64,000 nucleotides of DNA from Microbacterium ginsengiterrae (GCF_014205075.1 NZ_JACHMU010000001.1:2294001-2358000); one strand, 5' to 3'; positions 45,057 through 54,810 are shown, counted from the first letter of the stretch. Translations and numbers: made by a program. The notes: generated from the letters alone by a model not told the origin.

Positions 45057-46364
45057 TCAGAGGCGCCCCGCCGCCTTGAGCTCGAGGTAGCGATCCGCGA
45101 TCCTCGGCGGCAGCTCCTCCGGGTCCGCGGCGATCGCCTCGCCGCCCGCGCGGCGGATGGCGTCGGCGACGTTCTCCGCATCCCGCAGCGTGCGCTCTGC
45201 GGCCGCGGCGAGGTAGATCTCCTCGCGCGAGTCGCGCCGGGTGGCGAGGTGTCCGATCGACGCGTCCGTGACAGAGCCGACCAGCACGGACGTCGCCCGT
45301 GATGCGGTCGGGAAGGCGCCGAGGAAGCCGCGTGCGGACTCGGCGGCATCCTGCGCGGTCAGCACGACGATGAGAGACGGTCGAGTGGTGAGCGAGCGGA
45401 CGGCGGCGAACGCTCCCGCCCAGTCGGTGTCGAGGAGGCGCGCGTGGACGGGTGCCATGGCGTCGGTCAGGGCCTGCAGCAGGCCAGGGCCGTCGACGCC
45501 GGTGACACGGCCGCGGACCACCCGGTCGTACATCACCAGATGCACGTGGTCTCCGGCTCTCGAGGCCAGCGCGGCGAGCAGCAGCGCGGCCTCCAGCGCG
45601 GCGTCGAGGCGTGTCCCGTCGCCGACGCGTGCGGCCGCGGTGCGACCGGTGTCGATGAGGATCACCACGTGGCGGTCGCGCTCAGGACGCCACGTCCGCA
45701 GCATGGTGGTGCCGGCCCTCGCTGTGGCCCGCCAGTCGATCGAGCGCACGTCGTCGCCCCGCACGTACTCGCGGAGCGAGTCGAACTCGGTGCCCTGCCC
45801 TCGTACCTGGATGCTGGTGTTGCCGTCGAGTTCCCTCAGCCGTGCGAGCCGCGAGGGGAGGTGCCTGCGCGATGCGAAGGCCGGCAGCACCCTGATCGAG
45901 GCGGGCACGTCGTGACGCGCCTGCCTCCCGCCCAGACCCAGAGGGCCCCGCGATCGGATGAAGACGAATGCGCTGCGCAGCTCTCCTCGCCTGCGGGGGA
46001 GCAGAGGCACGGTGAGTCGTCGACGTTCCCCTGCCGGCACGCTGGTCCTCAGGCGCCCCGGCGTCGCGCCGGCCGTGGGCTGCCAGGCGTCGCGGATGAG
46101 CGCGTGCAGAGTCCGCCGCCCGTGGTTGTGCAGCGCGACACTCGCCTGCGTCGGCTCGTCGATGCGCGCACGCGGCGGGGTGCTCCTCGTGACGGTGACG
46201 GAGCGCGCACTCGCAGCCAGGCACACATCGACCGCGAGGAGGACGACGCAGAGGCCGATCCACCCTCCGGTGACGGCCCACGCCGGAACACCCGCCGCGG
46301 CGAGAGCGACGACGGGAAGGACGCCGACTCCCACGAGCACGGCGAGGCGGGCGGAGACGAACAC
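45057..46364 (-). CDS. DUF58 domain protein
   Basis: 435 aa. Two hydrophobic helices at the N-terminus (residues about 6-50), then a beta-rich domain and the DUF58/vWA-like core: RGQGTEFDSLREYVRGDDVRSIDWRATARAGTTMLRTW, with HVVILIDTGRTA. It is the typical partner of the MoxR ATPase encoded just upstream (Rv3692-Rv3693 type pair); the role is probably in membrane-protein or cofactor maturation. The start GTG abuts the MoxR TAA (TAAGTG). Last gene of a five-gene minus-strand operon. Confidence 0.87.
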   Translation of the reverse strand: MFVSARLAVLVGVGVLPVVALAAAGVPAWAVTGGWIGLCVVLLAVDVCLAASARSVTVTRSTPPRARIDEPTQASVALHNHGRRTLHALIRDAWQPTAGATPGRLRTSVPAGERRRLTVPLLPRRRGELRSAFVFIRSRGPLGLGGRQARHDVPASIRVLPAFASRRHLPSRLARLRELDGNTSIQVRGQGTEFDSLREYVRGDDVRSIDWRATARAGTTMLRTWRPERDRHVVILIDTGRTAAARVGDGTRLDAALEAALLLAALASRAGDHVHLVMYDRVVRGRVTGVDGPGLLQALTDAMAPVHARLLDTDWAGAFAAVRSLTTRPSLIVVLTAQDAAESARGFLGAFPTASRATSVLVGSVTDASIGHLATRRDSREEIYLAAAAERTLRDAENVADAIRRAGGEAIAADPEELPPRIADRYLELKAAGRL

Positions 46365-47354
46365 TTAGATCGGCACCCGGGTCTGCTGGATCACCGACGC
46401 GAGGACGGCGTCCGCCGACACACCCTCCATCTCGGCGTCCGGGCGCAGCTGCAGACGGTGGCGCCACACCGGCACGAGCATCGTCTGCACGTGATCAGGA
46501 GTGACCGCCGAGGACCCGTTCAACCATGCCCATGCCTTCGCCGCCGCGAGCAACGCCGTCGAAGCACGGGGGCTCGCCCCCAGCATCACCGACGCCGAGT
46601 CGCGGGTGGCCCTGGCGAGATCGACGACGTAGCCGAGGACCTCATCGGTGACCTCCACGCGTGCGGCGGCGTCCTGCGCGGCGCGGATCTCGTCCTCCGT
46701 GACGGCTGGTCGGACGCCGGTGAGCGCGCGGGGCGAGAAGCCGCCGGCGTGCAGTCGCAGCACCGTCACCTCGGCGTCGCGCTCCGGCATCCCCACGACG
46801 AGCTTCATGAGGAACCTGTCCAACTGCGCCTCCGGCAGCGAGTAGGTGCCCTCGTGCTCGATCGGGTTCTGCGTCGCCGCGACGAGGAAGGGATCCGGCA
46901 GGTCCCTGCTCGTGCCGTCGGCCGAGACCTGGCGCTCCTCCATGGCCTCGAGGAGCGCCGCCTGGGTCTTCGGCGGCGTCCGGTTGATCTCATCCGCGAG
47001 CAGGATGTTGGTGAACACCGGCCCCTGACGGAACTCGAACTCGCCGGTGCGCGCGTCGTAGACGAGTGATCCCGTGACGTCGCCGGGCATGAGGTCGGGG
47101 GTGAACTGGACCCGCTTGGTGTCCAGGCCCAACGCACGTGCGAAGGAGCGGACGACGAGGGTCTTCGCGACTCCCGGCACGCCTTCCAGAAGGACGTGCC
47201 CTCGCGAGAGCAGGCACACCAGGAGGCCGGTGACGATGCCGGCCTGCCCGACGACCGCCTTGTCGACCTCGGTGCGCACGCGGTGCATGGCCGCGCGCAG
47301 CTGCGCCTCGTCGTGCGCCTGTGTGTTCACGGTGGACGAAGGGGTGTCTGTCAC
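46365..47354 (-). CDS. MoxR-family AAA+ ATPase
   Basis: 329 aa from GTG 47354 with AAAGGA as ribosome binding site; the longer open frame upstream is antisense to other genes. Walker A GVPGVAKT, MoxR signature RVQFTPDLMPGDVTGSLVYD, Walker B LLADEINRTPPKTQAALLEAMEE, sensor 1 FLVAATQNPIEHEGTYSLPEAQLDRFL. It acts with DUF58 proteins as a chaperone-like remodeller. The GTGA overlap with the DUF4350 gene confirms translational coupling. Confidence 0.93.
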   Translation of the reverse strand: MTDTPSSTVNTQAHDEAQLRAAMHRVRTEVDKAVVGQAGIVTGLLVCLLSRGHVLLEGVPGVAKTLVVRSFARALGLDTKRVQFTPDLMPGDVTGSLVYDARTGEFEFRQGPVFTNILLADEINRTPPKTQAALLEAMEERQVSADGTSRDLPDPFLVAATQNPIEHEGTYSLPEAQLDRFLMKLVVGMPERDAEVTVLRLHAGGFSPRALTGVRPAVTEDEIRAAQDAAARVEVTDEVLGYVVDLARATRDSASVMLGASPRASTALLAAAKAWAWLNGSSAVTPDHVQTMLVPVWRHRLQLRPDAEMEGVSADAVLASVIQQTRVPI

Positions 47355-48514
47355 GGTGTGTTCCTTTCCACGTGCACGGCGGTGTCGACCGCCGCCTCGA
47401 GTTCTGCGAGTCGACGCGCGGTGTCGACGAGGTCGGAGTCGTGCGGGGGCAGGGGGCCGGCGAGGAGCTCGTGCAGGGAGCCGCGGGGGATCCGAAGGCG
47501 GTCGGATGCCGCGTCGGCGATCTCTTCGGGCGTGGACCGTGCGGTCAGCCCGAGTCGGGCGGCCAGTCGCCGCAGCGCCCCATCGCGCAGCGCGGACGCC
47601 GCGTGTGCGCTGTCGCCCGCCTTGGCCGTGAGACGTGCGCGTCCGTGCATGGTCTCGGATGCTCGCACCGTGACCGGCAGGGTCTCCGTCACCAACGGGC
47701 CGAACCGCTGCCCGCGGGAGATTCCCGCGACGACGCCCGCCAGCAGGAGCAGCACGATCGCGGGCGTCACCCATGGCGGTGTCATCGCCGCGAGGGTGTC
47801 CGGCGTCTGGGCCTCGATGTCGGAGTCCGCGAACGACGGCACGTACCAGACGATGCGATCGCTCTGCCCGAGGAGCGCGAGGCCGAGGGCGGCGTTGCCG
47901 TCCTCCGCCAGGTGCTCGTTGCTCAGCAGTGCGCTGCCCTCCACCAGGGTGACGCGGCCGGCGCCACCCCCGTCGACGAGCACTCCGGCGGCGCCGTCGG
48001 CCGTGAAGCATCCGATGACGCCCTCCGCGGGGAGGAAGAACCGGTCGGGCCGGATCGTCCCGACCTTGGCGAACTCCGGCACGTCGCACCGTGCCTCGAG
48101 TGCGTCGGCCGCCGGCGGGGCGGCGTTCTCGCCGATGTCGAGCAGACGGAGCAGTCGCGACGAGCTGGACAGGAGGACGAGACGGTCTGCGGGCGCGATC
48201 AACTCGTCGACCGCGGCATCCGAGAGCGGGAAGGGGTCGGCCATGACGAGCGTCGAACCATCGTCCAACGCGCCGGCGGCGTCCGCTCTCGTGCGGGCGA
48301 CGACGATCTCCACACCCTGGTCGCGCAGCAACTCCGCCAGCGCGAGGGAGCCGGCCTCGCTCGCGCTGTCGGGATCCAGCCCTCCGCGCGGGCTCGGAGC
48401 GCCGAAACTCAGCGTCGCGATGATCGCCACGAAGGCGGCCACCGCGGCGGCGATCGCCACCCAGCCGAGCGCCGAGCGCACCCGGCCCTTCTCGTGCACG
48501 GCGGTGCCGCTCAT
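47351..48514 (-). CDS. DUF4350 domain membrane protein
   Basis: 387 aa. N-terminal helix (about 15-39), an extracellular-like DUF4350 segment (about 50-230) with RDQGVEIVVARTRADAAGALDDGSTLVMADP, a second membrane helix near 246-263 (AIVLLLLAGVVAGISRGQ) and a polar C-terminus. It is one of the standard members of the MoxR/DUF58/DUF4129 cluster. ATG overlaps the stop of the upstream DUF4129 gene by 4 nt. Confidence 0.82.
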   Translation of the reverse strand: MSGTAVHEKGRVRSALGWVAIAAAVAAFVAIIATLSFGAPSPRGGLDPDSASEAGSLALAELLRDQGVEIVVARTRADAAGALDDGSTLVMADPFPLSDAAVDELIAPADRLVLLSSSSRLLRLLDIGENAAPPAADALEARCDVPEFAKVGTIRPDRFFLPAEGVIGCFTADGAAGVLVDGGGAGRVTLVEGSALLSNEHLAEDGNAALGLALLGQSDRIVWYVPSFADSDIEAQTPDTLAAMTPPWVTPAIVLLLLAGVVAGISRGQRFGPLVTETLPVTVRASETMHGRARLTAKAGDSAHAASALRDGALRRLAARLGLTARSTPEEIADAASDRLRIPRGSLHELLAGPLPPHDSDLVDTARRLAELEAAVDTAVHVERNTP

Positions 48515-49149
48515 GCGGGCACCGCCGGTCGTGCGGAAGAGATGAGGTCGTCCGTGGCCACCAGCTCGCGGTAGGTGCTCTCGGAGGCCGGATGGCGCAG
48601 GTAGCGCACCCGGTCGAAGGCGCCGGCGGCTGCGGCGAGTTCTGCGTGGTGCGCGGTGAGCGTCTCCGCCGCCTCGCGGGCGATGGCCTGTGCGGTGGCC
48701 CCCGGCGCCGGGTCGATGATGTCGCGCTCGAGCAGTGCTCGAGCCATGGCCCGGAATCGGAGCACGATCGCGGTGTCCCAGTCACCGTCGCGAGCGCGGC
48801 GCTCCGCCTCCGCTCGCAGTTGCGCGGCGGAGCGGTCATCGCGCTCGCCGAGCAGATCGGAGTCCCGTCGCGGACGTCGGCGGGACGGCCGTGGGCGGCC
48901 CCAGAGGATGAGCACGGTGATGAGCGCCGCGACGATCACGACGGTCACGATCACCAGCGCCGTGCTCCCGGCACGCTCTCCCGCATCCGGGGAGAACAGT
49001 CCGATGATGAATTCGGCGACGTCCTCCGCCAGATGGTCGAACCACGTGGGCTTCGCGTCCGCGTAGCGCGGGTTCTGCAGCTCCTGCTCGGCCCACCGAC
49101 GCGCCTCATCGCCGTCGGGAGCGTACGGATCGGCGGCCAGACCGATCAT
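48511..49149 (-). CDS. DUF4129 domain protein
   Basis: 212 aa with one membrane helix near 65-84 (ALVIVTVVIVAALITVLIL). The C-terminal DUF4129 region reads RRARDGDWDTAIVLRFRAMARALLERDIIDPAPGATAQAIAREA. The domain is common in transglutaminase-like and MoxR-linked operons. It overlaps both the upstream membrane-protein gene and the DUF4350 gene by 4 nt. Confidence 0.85.
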   Translation of the reverse strand: MIGLAADPYAPDGDEARRWAEQELQNPRYADAKPTWFDHLAEDVAEFIIGLFSPDAGERAGSTALVIVTVVIVAALITVLILWGRPRPSRRRPRRDSDLLGERDDRSAAQLRAEAERRARDGDWDTAIVLRFRAMARALLERDIIDPAPGATAQAIAREAAETLTAHHAELAAAAGAFDRVRYLRHPASESTYRELVATDDLISSARPAVPA

Positions 49150-50456
49150 GCCCCGCCGTACCCCGGCGGCGGTGGGGGTGGCCCTTGAGGACCGGGCGCG
49201 GACGTGCCGGGCCGCTGCTGGGGTGGCGACCCCGGATACGCCTGCTGCTGCGGCTGCGGCTGGTACGGGGCGGCGGGGAACGCGCTCTGCGCTGCCGGAT
49301 CGGGCGGGTACGGTCCCCAGCCGACCGGCGCCGAGGCGTACGTGGGGGTGGGCCGGGGTGGTGGGGCGCTGCTGACCGCTGTGGAGGGGTCGACGGCGAA
49401 CGGGTCGCCCTGCTCGTCAGCGGCGATGCCGAGGTCGAGGCGCTCCCGGTACGCGATCAGCGTGTGGTCGAGTCCCTCGTAGCGCATGCGGCAGTCGAGG
49501 TAGATGAAGGCGGCAGCGGCGCACTGGACGACCACGGCGACGGCCTGGAGCACGTACACGAGCAGCTGCGGTGCGACGGTGACGATGAGCATCGTGACCA
49601 CTTCAGAGGCGTCGTTCGGGCCGGTCGGCGCGATCACGGGCGCGAACAGGGAGCCCAGGAGCGACAGCGGCATGCTGACGACCCCGACGGCGGTGCTCAT
49701 GATCGCCCCGATGAGGAACATCACCCCGAACGTGTTCCAGAAGCGCCCGCGCGTCAGGCGCCAGGAGCGCACGAGTGCGGGGCGCAGCCGTGCGCCTTCG
49801 AGGACGAGGATCGACGGGACCAGCAGGAGCTTCGTGCTCAGCCACACCCACAGCGGAATGGCGGCGAGGATCAACAGGACCCCGAACATGATGGCGATGC
49901 CGGCGCCTGCGGCCGAACCGTCGATGCCGGTCATGACGCCGAGGAAGATGAGTCCTCCGACCGCGGCGATGAGGACCACGGCTGCGACGGACTGCAGCAG
50001 ACTCCACCCCAGGAGTCTCCAGAACGCGGGACGCATCCGCTCCCACAGTCGCCGCAGTCCTGCCTTCTCGCCGAGGGCGGCGTACCCGATGTCGGCGGCG
50101 ACCACGCCCTGCATGACCGCGGTGAACGCCAGGCTCAACAGACCCATCGCGAGCCCGACGAGGACGTTGATCGCTATCGTGCCCCACATCACCGGAGCGA
50201 AGTCCGGGCTGCTCGGCGACAAGGACTCCAGTCGGAGGAACGAGGCGATCGCGACGCCGCCCACCACGAGCAGCGTGACGAGGGCCACGAGAAGCTGGAG
50301 CACGATGGCGAACCCGAACAGCACCTTCGGGTTGTGCCGCAGTGCGGCGAACGGCCTGCCGAGCAGGGCGCCGAAGGTGAGCGGATGCAACGGCACGAGC
50401 CCTGACCTGACCGCAGGCGTCCAGTGCTGCGCGCTCATCGGATACGGTGCGCTCAT
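49146..50456 (-). CDS. Polytopic membrane protein with Pro/Gln-rich C-terminus (MoxR-operon head)
   Basis: 436 aa. ATG 50456 was chosen because GGAGG sits 7 nt upstream; the in-frame ATG at 50492 is less well supported. About six hydrophobic segments span residues 40-340, with a motif ERMRPAFWRLLGWSLLQSV and VPSILVLEGARLRPALVRSWRLTRGRFWNTFGVMFLIG like membrane domains annotated as glycerophosphoryl-diester-phosphodiesterase-associated. The last 90 residues are rich in P, Q, A and G. Function unknown. First gene of the operon, diverging from mtrA. Confidence 0.78.
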   Translation of the reverse strand: MSAPYPMSAQHWTPAVRSGLVPLHPLTFGALLGRPFAALRHNPKVLFGFAIVLQLLVALVTLLVVGGVAIASFLRLESLSPSSPDFAPVMWGTIAINVLVGLAMGLLSLAFTAVMQGVVAADIGYAALGEKAGLRRLWERMRPAFWRLLGWSLLQSVAAVVLIAAVGGLIFLGVMTGIDGSAAGAGIAIMFGVLLILAAIPLWVWLSTKLLLVPSILVLEGARLRPALVRSWRLTRGRFWNTFGVMFLIGAIMSTAVGVVSMPLSLLGSLFAPVIAPTGPNDASEVVTMLIVTVAPQLLVYVLQAVAVVVQCAAAAFIYLDCRMRYEGLDHTLIAYRERLDLGIAADEQGDPFAVDPSTAVSSAPPPRPTPTYASAPVGWGPYPPDPAAQSAFPAAPYQPQPQQQAYPGSPPQQRPGTSAPGPQGPPPPPPGYGGA

Positions 50457-50628
50457 CGGACTCCCTCCGCGCGTGAAGAACCATCGTGTCATATCCCGTG
50501 CGGCACGGCGGGGATCAGGGCGGGGCGATACCGTGATCGAAACGTTGTCATGAAGTACGCTGAGAAAGATTGCGTCCAGCCTGCATCCGTACGGCGGCGC
50601 GCTGGCAGAAAGATGGGGCTGGGATCAG
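50457..50628. promoter_or_regulatory. Divergent intergenic region, MoxR operon and mtrA
   Basis: This region probably carries both promoters. A plus-strand TACGCT (50556-50561) lies about 70 nt before the mtrA ATG. The MtrA binding motif could not be identified with confidence. Confidence 0.35.
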
Positions 50629-51309
50629 ATGACCTCACGGATCCTCGTGGTCGACGACGACACCGCGCTCGCCGAGATGATCGGGATCGTGCTGCGTACG
50701 GAGGGCTTCGAGCCCGTCTTCTGCGCCGACGGCGCGAAGGCCGTCGAGCAGTGGCGGACGCAGCGCCCCGATCTCGTGCTCCTCGACCTGATGCTGCCCG
50801 GCATGGACGGCATCGAGATCTGCACCCGTATCAGGGCGGAGTCCGGGATCCCCATCATCATGCTCACGGCGCGCAGCGACACCGCCGATGTCGTGCGCGG
50901 GCTCGAGGTGGGCGCCGACGACTACATGGTCAAGCCGTTCAACCCGAAGGAGCTCGTCGCGCGCATCCGGACGCGTCTGCGCCCTGCGACACCGGCGACG
51001 AGCGAGATCCTGCGGATCGGTGACCTCGTCGTCGACGTCGACGCGCACGAAGTGCGGCGCGGATCGACGCCGATCCCACTGACGCCTCTGGAGTTCCAGC
51101 TCCTCGTCGCACTGGCATCCAAGCCCCAGCAGGTCTTCTCGCGCGAGATGCTTCTCGAACAGGTGTGGGGTTATCACTACAAGGCAGATACGCGGCTGGT
51201 CAACGTGCACGTGCAGCGGCTGCGGGCGAAGGTCGAACTCGACCCGGACGCGCCCAAGATCGTCATGACGGTCCGCGGCGTCGGATACCGGGCCGGGAGC
51301 GTCGGCTAG
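50629..51309 (+). CDS. mtrA: Response regulator MtrA (OmpR family)
   Basis: 226 aa. Receiver domain RILVVDDDTALAEMIGIVL with phosphoacceptor Asp53 and Lys102 in YMVKPFNPKELVARI, then a winged-helix DNA-binding domain with LTPLEFQLLVALASKPQQVFSREMLLEQVWGY and HVQRLRAKVE. MtrA controls cell-wall and division genes in actinobacteria. A TAG-to-TTG junction with mtrB, 9 nt apart, forms the standard mtrA-mtrB-lpqB operon. The ribosome binding site is weak (GGGGCTGGGAT). Confidence 0.96.
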   Translation: MTSRILVVDDDTALAEMIGIVLRTEGFEPVFCADGAKAVEQWRTQRPDLVLLDLMLPGMDGIEICTRIRAESGIPIIMLTARSDTADVVRGLEVGADDYMVKPFNPKELVARIRTRLRPATPATSEILRIGDLVVDVDAHEVRRGSTPIPLTPLEFQLLVALASKPQQVFSREMLLEQVWGYHYKADTRLVNVHVQRLRAKVELDPDAPKIVMTVRGVGYRAGSVG

Positions 51310-51318
51310 GAGACCGAG

Positions 51319-53001
51319 TTGATCGCGACGAGCGCGACACCGACGACGGTCGTGCTGTGGCGCGACCCTCGGGGCTGGCCGGATGCGGTCGGGGGCCTCT
51401 GGCGCCGGTCGCTGCGCTTCCGCACCATCACGATCACGCTCCTGCTGACGTCGTTCGCGATCTTCATCACCAGCGTCATCATGGCGCTGGTGATCCAGAA
51501 CAACCTGTTCGAGTCCCGCCGTGACGAAGTGCTCGCCGATGCGCTTCGTGCGGTGGCGGAGGCCCAGACGAGGGTCGACTCCGCAGAGGTCACCGACGAC
51601 CCGTCCGGGCTGCGTGCACTCTGGCGAGACGTGCAGGAGACGATCCCGAGGGCGTCGTCGTCCTCACGCGTCATCGCCTTCCCGATCGACGACACCCCGG
51701 TCGGCAGCGGCGTGCAGGGATTCCGCACGACGGACCTCAGCGGTGACGTGATCAGCAGCGGGCTGCGTGAGCGGGTGGTGTCGTTCCCCGACCGGCAGTC
51801 CTGGCAGTCCATCGCCATCCCGATGCCGGACGGATCGACCGCACCGGGGATCGCGGTCGGACAGCAGCTGTTCCTGCCGGGCGTCGGAGCGTTCGAGGTC
51901 TACATCGCCTACGACCTCGCCGATTCGCAGCAGACCCTCCAGTTCGTGCAGAGCACGCTGTGGGCGGCCGGTCTCGTGCTCATCGCGATCATCGCCGGCA
52001 TCTCGTGGATCGTGCTGCGACTGGTGTCCAAGCCGATCATCGAGGCCGCCGAGACGAGCGCGCGCCTCGCGGCCGGTGATCTCGACGTGCGGCTGCCGGT
52101 GCACGGTGAGGACGAGCTGGCCACGCTGGCCGAGTCGTTCAACGCGATGGCCGACAGCATCGAGTCGCAGATCAAGGAGCTCGGCGAGTTGTCGCTCGTG
52201 CAGCAGCGGTTCGTCTCCGACGTCTCGCACGAGCTGCGCACGCCGCTGACGACCATCCGCCTGGCCGCCGACATGCTCAATGATCAGCGCGACCAGTTCG
52301 ACACGACGACCAACCGGACCACCGAACTGCTGCACACGCAGGTCCAGCGGTTCGAGACCCTTCTGGGGGATCTGCTGGAGATCAGCAGGTACGACGCCGG
52401 CTCGGTCCTGCTCGAGCTGGAGGCGACCAGCCTCGCCGAACTCGCCGAGGACGTCATCGAGCAGATGCGCCCCCTCGCGCAGGAGCGCGGCTCGGAACTG
52501 CGGCTGGTGGCACCGGGCGGGTACTCGCCCGTCGACATGGATCCACGACGCGTCCGTCGCGTCCTGCGCAATCTCGTCGGCAACGCCATCGAGCACGGCG
52601 AGGGGCGACCGATCGTCGTGACCACAGACAGTAATCAGCACGCCGTCGCCGTCGGCGTCCGCGACTTCGGTCTGGGGATGACCCCGGCCGACGCGGAGCG
52701 GGTGTTCGACCGGTTCTGGCGAGCGGACCCGTCACGGCAGCGCACGATCGGCGGGACGGGACTCGGGCTGTCCATCGCTCTCGGCGACGCCAAGCTGCAC
52801 GGTGGGACGCTCGCGGTCTGGTCGGAGCTGGCGGTGGGCACGAACTTCGTGCTCACGATCCCGCGCAGACCAGGCGGGATCGAGGGGCCGTCGCCCGTGC
52901 CGCTCGAGCCGCAGGAGTCCCTCACCGACGTCACGCAGCCGATCCACCTGACAGAGCTGCGCGAGATGTACTTCGACGCGGAACCGGAGGACCGGTCATG
53001 A
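51319..53001 (+). CDS. mtrB: Sensor histidine kinase MtrB
   Basis: 560 aa from TTG 51319, with AGGAG overlapping the mtrA stop as ribosome binding site. Two membrane helices (about 36-59 and 213-235) enclose an extracellular sensor loop. HAMP region WIVLRLVSKPIIEAAE, H-box FVSDVSHELRTPLTTIRL (His about 305), N-box NLVGNAIEHG, G-boxes DFGLGMT and GGTGLGLSIA. It phosphorylates MtrA. The C-terminal tail (EPQESLTDVTQPIHL) resembles other MtrB proteins. ATGA overlap with lpqB. Confidence 0.95.
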   Translation: MIATSATPTTVVLWRDPRGWPDAVGGLWRRSLRFRTITITLLLTSFAIFITSVIMALVIQNNLFESRRDEVLADALRAVAEAQTRVDSAEVTDDPSGLRALWRDVQETIPRASSSSRVIAFPIDDTPVGSGVQGFRTTDLSGDVISSGLRERVVSFPDRQSWQSIAIPMPDGSTAPGIAVGQQLFLPGVGAFEVYIAYDLADSQQTLQFVQSTLWAAGLVLIAIIAGISWIVLRLVSKPIIEAAETSARLAAGDLDVRLPVHGEDELATLAESFNAMADSIESQIKELGELSLVQQRFVSDVSHELRTPLTTIRLAADMLNDQRDQFDTTTNRTTELLHTQVQRFETLLGDLLEISRYDAGSVLLELEATSLAELAEDVIEQMRPLAQERGSELRLVAPGGYSPVDMDPRRVRRVLRNLVGNAIEHGEGRPIVVTTDSNQHAVAVGVRDFGLGMTPADAERVFDRFWRADPSRQRTIGGTGLGLSIALGDAKLHGGTLAVWSELAVGTNFVLTIPRRPGGIEGPSPVPLEPQESLTDVTQPIHLTELREMYFDAEPEDRS

Positions 53002-54710
53002 ATCGCAGACTCCGATCGGCATCCGCCGTCGCGCTGGCGGCCCTGCTCGCCGTACTCACGGCCTGCACGAGCCTGCCGACCTCCGGCGAGGCCAACGCCG
53101 GTCTCGCCCTCGACGGCGCTGACACCGACCCCGACATCAGCCAGATCGCCGCCCGTCCGCTGGAGGGGGCGAGCCCAGAGCAGATCGTCGAAGGGTTCCT
53201 CGACGCCGCTCTCACGCCGGACAACGGCTGGGCGATCGCCCGCGAGTTCCTCAGCCCCGAGCTCGCCGCCATCTGGCGCCCCACGGCCGGCGTCTCCATC
53301 GACGCCGGCGCGGGGGAGCGGGAGTTCTCCGCCGACCTCGACGGCGAGGAGGACGCGGCGCAGACCGGTGACGTGCGCGTGGTCCTCGATCAGGTCGCCA
53401 GGGTGAACGACAACGGCGCGTACACCGAGCTCACCGGTGAGGCATCCGTCGCGGCCTTCGAGGTCGCGCGCAACGACGAGGGCGAGTGGCGGATCACCGC
53501 CGCCGACAACGGCATCATCCTGGACGCGGAGTCGTTCACTCAGGTGTACCGGCGCTACGCGCTGCAGTACTTCGATCCGACCTGGACGCACCTCGTGCCC
53601 GATCTGCGCTGGTATCCGCGCCGCCAGACCATCGCCACCATCCTCACGCAGGCTCTGCTGAACGGGGAGCCGAGCGAGTGGCTCTCGCCGGGGGTGCGCA
53701 GCGCCTTCCCCGGCGACGTGACCCTCGCACTGGATGCCGTCCCCATCAGCCCTGACAAGGTCGCCACGGTGGAGCTCACGGCAGCGGCGACCGCGCTCGA
53801 CACGACGCAACTGGCGCGGATGCGCACGCAGCTGGAGGCCACGCTGCGCCCTGCGGGGGTCGCCGAGGTCCGTCTGACCGTCAACGGGCGCGACCTCGAC
53901 GCGGAGCGCGCCGCCATCGAGACGGGGCGGACGGAATCCAGCCCCGTGCTGCTCACCGAGACGGAATTCGGCGCATTCGTCGGCGAGGAGATCGAGCCCT
54001 ATGCGGGGATCACCCCCGAGATCGTGAAGATCGCACCCGCCGTGCGCGCCGTCGACGTCTCCGAGGACGATGCACGCGCCGCTCTGCAGCTGGACGACGG
54101 TCACGTCTACACGGTCGCCGGTGGCCGGGTGGATCAACTCGACAGCAGGCCCGGTCTCATCACGCCCTCGATGGATCCCTACGGCTTCACCTGGACGGTG
54201 CCACAGGGGTCTCCGCAGGCACTCACGGCGTGGCAACCGGATGTGACGGCGATCGAGCTCTCCGGCGCGTTCCCTGAGGCCTCGTCGATCTCCGAGCTCC
54301 GCGTGGCACCGGACGGCGTCAGGATCGCGGCTGTCGTGACCGTCGGAGGTCAGCGCTGGCTCGTGCTCGCCGCGATCATCCGCGACCAGGACCAGGTGCC
54401 GACGGAGATCGGTCCGGTCTATCCCGTCGCGCAGGTCGGGGGGACGGCGCTGGGCATGTCGTGGGTCGGCGAGGACGAACTGGTGATCCTTGTGGATGCG
54501 GACGGCTCGCGCATCGTCCGCTCCCAGGACGTCGGCGGTCCGGGCGCGGTGGCCGCGGCGCCGGCCGGGGCCACCGCCGTGTCCGGCGGGCGCACTCCGG
54601 CCGCTGTGCGCATCCTCGACGGCGACGGGGTGCTCTTCGCCCAGCGGGGGACGACGTGGCAGATGGGCGTCTCGGGGGTGCTCGTCCTCGGCACGCACGC
54701 GGGACAGTGA
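52998..54710 (+). CDS. lpqB: Lipoprotein LpqB (MtrAB modulator)
   Basis: 570 aa. Signal peptide with lipobox LTAC, Cys23, so it is lipid-anchored outside the membrane. The rest is the two-part LpqB layout: an N-terminal GerMN-like domain (about 40-310) and a C-terminal propeller-like region. LpqB interacts with MtrB's sensor domain and modulates MtrA phosphorylation in mycobacteria. The start overlaps mtrB (ATGA) and it is followed by a strong hairpin. Confidence 0.93.
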   Translation: MNRRLRSASAVALAALLAVLTACTSLPTSGEANAGLALDGADTDPDISQIAARPLEGASPEQIVEGFLDAALTPDNGWAIAREFLSPELAAIWRPTAGVSIDAGAGEREFSADLDGEEDAAQTGDVRVVLDQVARVNDNGAYTELTGEASVAAFEVARNDEGEWRITAADNGIILDAESFTQVYRRYALQYFDPTWTHLVPDLRWYPRRQTIATILTQALLNGEPSEWLSPGVRSAFPGDVTLALDAVPISPDKVATVELTAAATALDTTQLARMRTQLEATLRPAGVAEVRLTVNGRDLDAERAAIETGRTESSPVLLTETEFGAFVGEEIEPYAGITPEIVKIAPAVRAVDVSEDDARAALQLDDGHVYTVAGGRVDQLDSRPGLITPSMDPYGFTWTVPQGSPQALTAWQPDVTAIELSGAFPEASSISELRVAPDGVRIAAVVTVGGQRWLVLAAIIRDQDQVPTEIGPVYPVAQVGGTALGMSWVGEDELVILVDADGSRIVRSQDVGGPGAVAAAPAGATAVSGGRTPAAVRILDGDGVLFAQRGTTWQMGVSGVLVLGTHAGQ

Positions 54711-54716
54711 TCTCCA

Positions 54717-54747
54717 CATCCGGTGCGGACTCCTTCTGCACCGGATG
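54717..54747 (+). terminator. Hairpin between lpqB and the ComF gene
   Basis: CATCCGGTGC and GCACCGGATG form a perfect 10-bp stem with an 11-nt loop, 7 nt after the lpqB stop. It is likely a terminator or partial attenuator for the mtrAB-lpqB mRNA. Confidence 0.6.
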
Positions 54748-54810
54748 ATGTCCTCCGCCTATCGCGGGGGTCATGGCATCACGGGCGCGCCGTCGACGAG
54801 GATCATCGGC

